A DNA stretch of 64,000 nt from Myoxocephalus aenaeus (Eukaryota > Chordata > Actinopteri > Perciformes > Cottidae), in NCBI GenBank assembly GCA_038501785.1, contig JBAMJR010000089.1, positions 5,126,001 to 5,190,000 on the forward strand, given 5' to 3'. The first letter of the stretch is position 1; each line of letters opens with the position of its first letter. Below the pieces are notes generated by a model. It did not search any database, had not been told where the DNA came from, and worked only from the letters and a program-made list of their open reading frames with translations. Position numbers and translations under genes: made by a program. This document shows, one piece after another, positions 1-64,000 of the stretch.

Positions 1-2610
1 AGAACATGTTTGTGGAAATTCAACAGACAGTAATACATTTTTAAAGCAGAGTATTTTTTTCCCTTTATGTCAGTTAGAGCCAATTTCGGCTCTAGGCTTT
101 TTTTTCTTTTTCCCTGTGTTTGAGTCGTCGTAGGAACCCCAAATTAATTCCAATACTTGTGTTTATTGTATGTATTTGTTCAGCAACGTCTTGGGAAAAA
201 AATGTATATCTGCAAAAAAATCACTTTTAAAAGATATTTTGATCATAACTATGAACATCCAGCAAGATTTCCCAAAAATGCCTACTTGAGCGGTCACCGA
301 GTTTTTCAAACTGTATTATGGTGCCCTAACAACAGCCCACATACTAATAAGACACCTTTTGGGAAAGATTAGGACCTAAAGAATCGGAATATGCACCACA
401 ATTCATACTAGAACACAGCATTTGGGTGTTAAAAGGACTTTCAATCAAAAAACTGTGTTGTTCGGTTCAAAAATTTAGTTTACGTAAATACTTAAACTTA
501 ACGGTTACTTGAATTATGTTTCACACCAGATGTCTCTTCTCACAAGGGTTGCGGTATTGTAGCAATTTAAATGAAGTTAAACAACAATGTGGTTCCGGAG
601 ATAATATGTTGTTGATTTTTGTCTGATAATAGGAGCAGGGGGATTTTCGCACCCTGTTTTTAAAGGGTTAAAACATGTCTTGAGGAGATCTTTAAAATCA
701 TTATTACCAGTGAAAACATTAAACAAGGATTTGGTTGGAACAAATGCGTTCAATTAACTTTGAATGATTTCCGATTCTTTATACTCATAAAGTTATCTTT
801 ACTTGTCACACAACTGCTGTGTATTTATTTTTTTACTTTTCAGCTTCACATCTGGGTCATATAGGCAGCCTAAACATCTAAACAATCGACTGCCCCAGAT
901 TTACCACCGTGCGTTAAACATGCTGCATTACTTCATGTTAAAGGCGGCAAACAGTAACAAACTCATCATTTAAATCATATAAAAATAATATTTGCACCTC
1001 TACCCTGTTTTATATCATCAGAAATAGAGAATCTTTGATTTTGGACCATTTGTGAAAAACAAAGTTTAAAGACGTCAGCTCTAAACTGTGATAAGTATTT
1101 TTTTACTTTTGTCTGACACTATAAAGTAAATTATTATAAAATCAATTGAATGACATCAATCAATGATGAAAATAACTGTTAGTTACAGATCTACATCCCA
1201 TAGCCTTCTTCCAATATGATATTCAACAACCGTAATCCAACATTGCCCAACAGAATCCATTTCGTATTGCGCAAGGTGTTATCTAACCAAACAGCATGAT
1301 ACACCTTGTACTTTTTACTGGAGGCCTGACACACCTACCCTTTGTGTTGTGAGACAAAAGGGAAATTTAACTTTGAGCCCATTCTTTGGCTGAAATACAA
1401 CAACGATGTAACCAATGCACTATGACCAGACACGTTACCTGAAAGCACACTGATTTGTAGCATAAACACCTCAAACTAGCCTTAATTCAATCAAAAGTTA
1501 ATGAAAAATATAATGTGGAATCAGCTTCACACCGTTCACATGGCTCCCAAATCCTCTGAGTTACAAACACCCACTGCACACGGATGCTTATCACTGCAGT
1601 GAATCAGGAACTTCAGAGCACTCTTTATATGATTTGAACTTGACAGCATTATGCTCGGCAGAGACGGTCGAGGCTCCCCCGGATGCCAAATACCTCTCAC
1701 TTTCTGACTGGTAGCAGAGTCACCGGACACCAGACCAGCTTCTTTCCACTGGCCGTCACTCTGATGAAACATTAGTCAGTCCTACTGCACTATTACTACT
1801 ATTATTGTTGTGTTCTTTTATGTTCATATATATATACTTTTGTATATAGATTTATATTTGTACATACCGGTAGTATGTGCTTTAATGTCAACTTATACAT
1901 AAGTGGAACAACATCAGCAACAAGAACCCTACAAATGGCCAATGATCAAATATACACCGCCTCAAAGGATGAACCAAAAAAGAGACAAAATGCTGACACT
2001 TTAAACAGTAAAAGTAAAAGAGCGTGGGCAGCTTTTTGGGCAAGTCCGCATTTGTTCCAACAAATCGAGACAAAGTGTATCACCAAATCCTTGTTGTTTA
2101 AATGTTTTCACTGGTAGTAATGATTTTTAAAAATCTCCTCAAGACATGTTTTAAGAGAAAAATACTCTGCTTTGAGGATTCATTTCTGCCTGTTGATTTT
2201 GCACACAAAAATGACGTCTTCGCCTTCTCGCTCATTGAAAAATCCAGAATATTGTCAATGTTAATTGAGTGTTTCAAAAGACACTTCTAGTATCAAACTC
2301 TGCACATTCATACTTCTGCACAGTGAAGAACAATAAGGAAAAACACATTTTAGAGTGGAGAGGACTTAAAAGCTCTGTATTTAACTTTCTGAACATTAAC
2401 ACAGCACCAAACCACTATTTGCTATGTAAAGATATTTTGGAGTAATGTCTACCTGAACAGAGAATTAAGTCGCTCTCCCCTGAGATGAGTAAATAATTAT
2501 AATGTAATATTAAAATCTATATAATAAATATAACGTTACGGTAAAATTGGTCTTACTGACTCATAACAGATTCATTCAAGCTCAATGTGTATTTCTGTGT
2601 GTTTTTCCAG
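1..2610. other. AT-rich sequence upstream of readable il15 exons
   Basis: I see no supported coding exon here. The il15 5' exon or exons and promoter probably lie here or before position 1. Short open frames such as 1875-2117 show no similarity I recognise and have no splice support. Confidence 0.5.
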
Positions 2611-2693
2611 AAAGGGGTCCAGTTCCAGTTGACCTGTCACCTTTGCAGAGAGAGTCACAAAACTCAGGTCTGGCTTTGTTTCTTAGTTCTGAG
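2611..2693 (+). CDS. il15: il15 exon: pro-region and signal core
   Basis: Acceptor TTTTTCCAG before 2611, donor GTAGGC from 2694. Enters in phase 0 and leaves in phase 2. It encodes 27 residues beginning KGVQFQLTCHLC and ending WLCFLVL, a start-proximal segment typical of fish IL-15 precursors. Confidence 0.85.
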
Positions 2694-5051
2694 GTAGGCA
2701 TACAGTGTGTGACTTGTTTATTGGTTATCATACATATCAAATATTCATATAAGCAGTAATCAAAATAGAAAAAACACACTAACAAATACAACACAAAGTT
2801 AAGTCAGATATCCAACATTGTTCAGGGAAATATTAAAATATTAACAACAAAGGATTCTTCTTAGAATTATAGTTGCGAATAGTTGGGAAATGGAAAAAGG
2901 ATGTTATGTGCATGCAATTTAGTAGTTTTCTTTGCTCTTGTATAACTTGATATTGCTCATCCACACAAGTATAAATGGCTTGGAAATACTGTAAAAGTTT
3001 CCTCAGAAATTAATCATTATATATCTACTTGCATTCATTTGAAGTGCTTTTATGTAGATGCAGAAACACTGTTAAAAAAACTAAAAACAACAAAAAGACA
3101 CCACATCTTCATAATTAATATATTGTAATTAGTGTCTCTTCATTCTCTTAAAGCCTCCTGAGTACTTCCACGTGTGCTGCTCCTGAGCCTCCTACGCTTC
3201 ATCTACTGAAGTGCTTGAGGTCGGAAAGACTGAAAAATGCCATTGAGGTGAGAGAAGGTATATTACATTGTTTTATGTTTGTGTTTTACCACTTGTGAGA
3301 AGAGCATTTGTTTTATACCAGATGTAGAAATCATCATATTCTTATATCCTCTGATACTTTGTTGTATGATTTTCTTTTCTGTATCCGTTTTAACACATGC
3401 ACTGGTTTGTTTTTGTTTAACATTTTTTTAAATATTAAAAAATGTGTTTAATTTTATCATTGCTGGTTTTCTTCGTACCCCTTTTCAGAGATCTGAGGCT
3501 ATGCTGTATGCTCCGTCAACTAGTGACGTTAAAGTAAGTAGTAAAAGTAGGCAAAATTTTAATATTCAGTTTGGATTTTAGTTTGCAGAAAGATGAGAAG
3601 ACCAGAGGACATGTTGAGTCAATGATGTTCCAACATAAACATAAAGGATACGATTTGTATTACAGTGATTTTTTTCTTATTGTCAACCAACCCTATGAAA
3701 AGGACCAAAATCAACGATGAATTGCTCCTACTTACACGTGTCGGCTGTGTAGCCAAAGCCTCTATTAACTATTAACATAGTTATAAACATCACTGAGTCA
3801 CACTGTTGCACTGGGGGACATGTTCCGTCATAGCAATGAACATGGTCACAGTAGTTTATGGAGTAAACATACTCACTAGTGCACCAAATGTGTATCAATC
3901 CATAGTTGAAAAAAGCCCCAACAAATGTACCCATATTTGAGTAACATTTGCTGAAAACTACAGGGCCCAACTGATTTAGGAAATGATTATTCTGTGCTGT
4001 GCTAATTAGCCAATTCTAGAACGCTTCGACACCAAACTCTGATGGTGAACATGGAAAACATTATACCTGCTAATTATCAGCATGTTAGCATTCTGACGTT
4101 AGCATTTAGCTCAAAGCACCACTGTGCTGTAGACTCTTAATCTCATTTGGAAATTAAAATATATATTTGTGACCATTTTTCAAGCTTTATGTCTCCAGTA
4201 GGACTAAATGGGCTCAGCAGCATTGGGCGAGGAAGTCAGAAAGGACTGAGGCGTTGTTAGTTTTGGCCTTTTCATGGGATTTGTTCATAGAATATTGCCA
4301 ACAACTTCCTTCAGAACACCACAATGACATCAGTTTACAGATAGGTATTCTATTTATTGTGCAGCGAAATACTTGTCTAGCTAGGAAAGCGGTGGTACTA
4401 TTAAAAAGAATAAACTTAACACATAATTCACGTTATGTAATTGATTTGTGAGCTTGATCAAGTTTCTGCCTCGGCGGCGTTATTATCTGCGTTTTGTGCA
4501 CAAACATATGTCAATTCTTGTTCATTTCTCTCTTTCCAAGGAAAACTGTAAGATGAGATCGCTCAGATGTTACATGTTGGAGTTGATGATGGTCATCGTT
4601 GAAGAAGAAATTCAGGATCATAAAGCACATTGCATCTTTGAGTTCAATGCCAGCCTGCCTACAGACCACCATGTAAGTCCCGTTAACTAAACCCCCCTCG
4701 GAGGGTCTGTCCTTACCTTTTTAACTGCCTGTCGCTCTCGCATAACCACCGATGAAGCTGGACTCTGTCGAAAACCTTCGCAAACAAACTTTTCATGACT
4801 GATACATTATTATTTTCTATCACCAGTGCAACACATGACATTACACACAAAGCCTCTGAGCCATATGAGCGTTTATTTATATGTTCACTTTTAAAATATG
4901 AATGTTATTCATATTTAAATATATGTTTTGTGTCTCTTTTGAATTTTAGGTTGACTGTCCACCATGTGAAGCATACTCACTTAAAAATATTACAGTATTC
5001 CTGGAAAGACTCTTTAGCCTTTTGCAAGAAATGAATAGTCGGACAACGTAA
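2611..5051 (+). CDS. il15: Interleukin-15, C-terminal five coding exons (5' exon not found)
   Basis: Secreted four-helix cytokine of the common gamma-chain family; in vertebrates it supports NK and T cell survival. Five exons splice in frame (83, 94, 45, 132 and 102 nt) to give 151 residues and a TAA stop. The sequence shows a hydrophobic signal core (VWLCFLVLSLLS), a first helix ending NAIERSEAMLYAPS, and a conserved cysteine-rich helix block NCKMRSLRCYMLEL that aligns with human CKVTAMKCFLLEL. A late VDCPPC motif and a last helix FLERLFSLLQEMNS follow. Two N-glycosylation sequons are visible (NAS, NIT). The exon at 2611 has no in-frame ATG before an upstream stop at 2557-2559, so the start lies in an earlier exon that I could not identify. 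Adjacency to inpp4b matches human IL15-INPP4B synteny. The fish paralogue il15l is the main alternative; the neighbour argues for il15. Confidence 0.9.
3154..3247 (+). CDS. il15: il15 exon: signal cleavage region and first helix
   Basis: Acceptor TCTCTTAAAG, donor GTGAGA. The first base completes a serine codon; 31 residues follow, ending KCLRSERLKNAIE. The small-residue stretch STSTCAAPEPP is a plausible signal peptidase region. Confidence 0.88.
3489..3533 (+). CDS. il15: il15 short exon
   Basis: A 45-nt exon in phase 0 at both ends, with acceptor CTTTTCAG and donor GTAAGT. It encodes RSEAMLYAPSTSDVK, which aligns with human SMHIDATLYTESDVHPS. Confidence 0.9.
3728..4345. repeat. Old teleost interspersed repeat, copy 1, in an il15 intron
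   Basis: The block holding GGGGGACATGTTC...ATGAACAT...TGTAGT, then GCCCAACTGATTTAGGAAAT, recurs in diverged form at about 10590-10915. A later block (GGAAGTCAGAAAG) also recurs. The 4005-4145 stretch interrupts it and resembles a second high-copy family rich in GTTAGCAT motifs, so the two look nested. Family names were not determined. Confidence 0.55.
4541..4672 (+). CDS. il15: il15 exon: cysteine-rich central helices
   Basis: A 132-nt exon in phase 0 at both ends, with acceptor TCTTTCCAAG and donor GTAAGT. It encodes 44 residues, from ENCKMRSLRCYMLELMMVI to FNASLPTDHH. It carries three cysteines and one N-glycosylation sequon (NAS). Confidence 0.92.
4950..5051 (+). CDS. il15: il15 terminal coding exon
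   Basis: The acceptor is GAATTTTAG. It encodes 33 residues, VDCPPCEAYSLKNI followed by the final amphipathic helix to NSRTT, then TAA at 5049-5051. The DCPPC pair corresponds to human GCKEC, and NIT is a sequon. Confidence 0.93.
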   Translation, partial: VDCPPCEAYSLKNITVFLERLFSLLQEMNSRTT

Positions 5052-6985
5052 TGTGATGTAAATACAGTATAAGCTACAAATTTGTATTTGTAAATATTTG
5101 TAAATAATTAAGGCTGTTTTTATTTTGTAAATATCACACTGTAACTATGCCAACCTGTGAAAAAGCATGCCGTCCTGTATTTTAAAATATAAGTTTAAAT
5201 GGATGAAATAACTGGATCTCAAGCCATTGGTTGTTTATAACTATGCACATGAAGTCTCTGCTACTGTGCGGCACAACCTGCCTTTCAGTTTTAGAGTTTT
5301 GAGAGAAGTACCAGGAAGTAGCAAACAGTAGCAGCATGTACTGTATCCAGAATGTATATTACGAATAAGCTCTCTGCTAAACACTACTGAATGTGACACC
5401 TATTATACAGTATAAACCTAATGAACTCCAGTATCTTCAGAATAGTTGCTCACTCCATTAAATAATACCACAACTATGAAGTCTTTCATTGTATTTATTT
5501 TAGCCTTTTGTTTCATCTCAAGTGATTGATAAATGTGCTTTATAGAGTTTGTTTGGTCTTGTTTACTTTATGGGCAGTCAGACTGAAAACAGCCTTCATA
5601 AAATCAATGCAAGCGTCTGTCTTGGTGCAGACGTGTTGCATCAGATACGAGTGAGACATGAAATATTATCAGACACCAAACCACACAGGATATTACAACT
5701 CTGGAACGTTCTGGCCAACAAAGCGTCATGCATTGAGCGGCTCGTGTGTTTTTTGCAGAAGCAACCTGCGTTGACAAACTGGCCTCATTCAAAAGATTAA
5801 GGGAGCCATGCTAAGCTAAAGTTGGTCTGAATGCACTCGCCAAAGTGCGATGTGTTTATCCTTAAGGTCTAGCAAACATGCTGAGTGCAGCTCCTTCCTG
5901 ATAAAACACTTACAAATGTAACTGTGTATTGGTTACATGATTGTTTGTTTGATTGTATTCTTCTTCACTGCTTTTGTTGGCACATTGCTTTGTCTCTCGG
6001 TGCATTTCCATTCCCAACTGATGTTTGGTGGGATAGCCTCAAGCAGATGTAAGGATGTGAAGAAATTCAAGCCCTAATGCACGACTAAAACAAAACTGCC
6101 AGCCACTTGATATAATTGATCAATAGCGATACTAGAGGTAAAAAATATATATATATCCACAGGTTAATTCTAAGTAAGTAAAAAAAAAAGCCCAACAAAT
6201 GATGATAGCCCTGTGCTCTTTTCTGGTCTACACAATGGTCTGTTTGGAATCAGAGAAATTACATAAAAGGTACTTATCATGGTATTATTCTGAAACTCCA
6301 TGACAGAAAATCCGTATTTGAGCTCTTTGTTCTAAAGTTCTGCATTGCGTTAACCTGGTGAGCCAACAGTCAGTAACTGATGAAGTAAAGAAAGATATAA
6401 CCTCTGGTCTGGGTCTCAAGTTTGGCACTTGCTGACTTGGCAAGCATGGATGAGAAGTTGGTAATCGAGGAATTTGGCAAAGACGGTCCTCATTCTAGAG
6501 GTCCAGAGACAAGACTGCATACCATGATCCCAAGCGTCGGCTGAAAGGTGAAAGATTCAAGTAAAAGGGAGGATTGCTGGAACATACTGATCATAGAGAT
6601 AAAGAGCAGAGACCGAGTTATGCTTCAGGAATGATTTGACCCGTTTTCTTCTTCTTTTTTGCCGTGACCCCTGGGTGGCTATTGGAAAGGTTCTTGCTGT
6701 GAATTGATGCTGAATACTGCTGCTGTTGAAGAAGCAAATCACCTTTTTAAGAATACAGACTACTTGATACTCAAAATCTCAAAATCTTTTTGGGATTCAA
6801 GTGTTTTAATTTCAGATACAACATTTTAGAGATTATATTTGTTTTATCCAGCCAAATATTATATCATCTTCTCATCTATTTGAGTGTGTTACTTGAATAT
6901 ATCTCTTGGGAATGTTTTTGATGCAACACATGGTTTAAATTATGACTTGTGTGGACTGTATTTATGAATGGAGCAGTTTGCTTCA
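5052..6985 (+). other. il15: Probable il15 3' UTR and adjoining noncoding sequence
   Basis: There are no exons between the il15 stop and the candidate poly(A) signal at 6986-6991. Scattered ATTTA pentamers (for example near 5490 and 6958) would fit the AU-rich instability elements common in cytokine mRNAs, but none forms a dense cluster. An earlier weak ATTAAA lies near 5457. Confidence 0.45.
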
Positions 6986-6991
6986 AATAAA
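6986..6991 (+). terminator. il15: Candidate il15 poly(A) signal AATAAA
   Basis: This is a canonical hexamer in the context TTCAAATAAAGC with a TTGTG stretch shortly after. It is the clearest + strand signal between the il15 stop and the inpp4b 3' end. Its use is inferred. Confidence 0.45.
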
Positions 6992-7078
6992 GCACACTTG
7001 TGAAAATAGATGTAAACAGTATGCAAACCGTCACACATCATCATTATACAATCACACATATTAACATCAACACATTCT

Positions 7079-7084
7079 TTTATT
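7079..7084 (-). terminator. inpp4b: Candidate inpp4b poly(A) signal AATAAA
   Basis: The + strand reads TTTATT, giving GAAATAAAAG on the - strand, about 960 nt after the inpp4b stop. This would place cleavage near 7060. Its use is inferred. Confidence 0.4.
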
Positions 7085-8040
7085 TCATTTCAATACAATA
7101 TACAATTGTAAATGTTCAATGTTTAACACAACACGCATGCATTAAAGTCCAAGGTATCAACCCTTAAAGTATAAAATCATTTTAGAATACAAAAATAAAT
7201 AATTGAATTTGATTTGATTGCATTCAGAAACGCTGGTCCAATATCCTCATTCTGGCCTGTACCTTGAGAAATAAAAATATTATGAAAAAGCTTGAGTGCA
7301 ACCATTAAAATAAGAAACAGGATTTAGCGTATGCTTTAAAATGCTGGTATGTTACTTATTACAAATGAATGGAAAATGTGTCTGCATCAGTCAAAAACTA
7401 TATAGGCAATGTTTGGACCTGAATATGTGAGTACATGAAAATGTAGAGAACAATTACTCAAGAACTGCAGAAATCTTGCATAATGTAAAACTCAGAACAT
7501 CCAAACATGGAATGAGGAACAGTTTGTTTCCAAGTAATTGTGGAGAGCAGTATTTATACCACAAAAATCACTGTAGTAACTTGAAAGGTTACCTAACTAT
7601 CATTTAAAAAAAAGCCTTTTGAAGCTCACTGTTGGTGAATGGAGCTCGCTAAGAGGCGATCAGCTCCGAATTAGCTCAGAAAAGGTAATAAGTGGCCCTT
7701 TGAGAAAATACTTTGTTGTCACACATTTCATTTCAGCGAGAGGGGAATTCTTTATGCACCCAAATGCTGGTTGAACTGCTTAAAGCCTAAAGAAAGATAT
7801 TAACACACTGTACAGACACACAGGGATCATCTACAAATAAGCAAGGCAATAATGGAAAGTGCATTCATTTTACAAATAACACGTGTTTGGCAAATCCAGC
7901 TTGGAAATCGATGAACACATCCAACATAACACTAATCAGCAAAATAGACAATCCAGCTAAGTTGTTTTTGCTTAAAAACAATAAAAGATTTGAACCATAT
8001 TTAAAACTGGGGTAACACACAACGCCTGTGGCCGAGGTCC
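7085..8040 (-). other. inpp4b: Probable inpp4b 3' UTR
   Basis: Noncoding, AT-rich sequence between the inpp4b stop codon and the candidate poly(A) signal. I see no repeats or open frames that need explaining. Confidence 0.45.
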
Positions 8041-63793
<55,753 letters not shown>

Positions 63794-64000
63794 CTGAAAT
63801 GGAAAAGAACAGAAGGAGAGAAACAGAGAAGATTGATTATAATAAGAGGGCTTTCATCATAACTATTACCTATGATGTACAATGGAGACCAAACCCATTT
63901 AACTGATCATGTAAACATGCACACATTAGTACATAACTGCATTTTGAAAGTAACTACAGATATGATGCATGGATGGTTTTTATGTGTGAAATGGTATTTT
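63794..64000 (-). other. inpp4b: Start of the inpp4b intron upstream of exon A
   Basis: Only the last about 200 nt of this intron is in the window. The C2-domain exons lie outside. Confidence 0.7.

Overview
This window is a stretch of fish nuclear genome, most likely from a percomorph teleost. The evidence is intron-rich genes with GT-AG splice sites, a CR1/L2-type LINE, a Rex3-like RTE element, LTR and Harbinger-type fragments, several high-copy repeats typical of ray-finned fish, and many long AC/GT and AG arrays. I saw no prokaryotic features, operons, CRISPR arrays, tRNA or rRNA.

Two genes can be read with confidence, and they converge tail to tail. On the + strand, positions 2611-5051 hold the last five coding exons of interleukin-15 (il15), encoding 151 residues and a stop. 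The exon carrying its start codon was not found. On the - strand, positions 63793 down to 8041 hold sixteen exons of inpp4b, the type II inositol polyphosphate 4-phosphatase. These run from just after the N-terminal C2 domain to the stop codon (about 753 residues) and include the CX5R active site CKSAKDR at 15252-15272. The upstream exons lie beyond 64000. Every exon junction keeps the reading frame except one (16658 to 16218), where a very small exon must be missing from my reading. The two genes are also neighbours in human, which supports both calls. Their likely poly(A) signals (6986-6991 on +, 7079-7084 on -) lie under 100 bp apart.

Region by region: 1-2610 is AT-rich sequence upstream of the readable il15 exons. 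2611-7000 is il15 and its probable 3' UTR. 7060-8173 is the inpp4b 3' UTR and last exon. 8.2-15.1 kb is the last intron, with an unexplained 357-nt reading frame. 15.1-20.9 kb is the exon-dense phosphatase end, with a 493-bp terminal-inverted-repeat element. 20.9-32.6 kb holds four exons' surroundings, microsatellites and an L2-like LINE. 32.6-46.5 kb holds exons E and D, a Rex3-like LINE, a solo LTR and two perfect hairpins. 46.5-64 kb holds exons C, B and A, long microsatellites and a second LTR-like segment.

Interleukin-15 is a secreted cytokine, and INPP4B is a cytosolic lipid phosphatase that opposes PI3K/AKT signalling. They are linked by position; nothing here shows joint regulation. 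I found no clearly new biological system. The points most worth checking are a (TG)n tract that replaces the normal pyrimidine tract in front of one exon, the predicted microexon, the orphan reading frame at 8527-8883, the near-touching 3' ends, and a perfect hairpin just after the TATA box of an LTR-like element.
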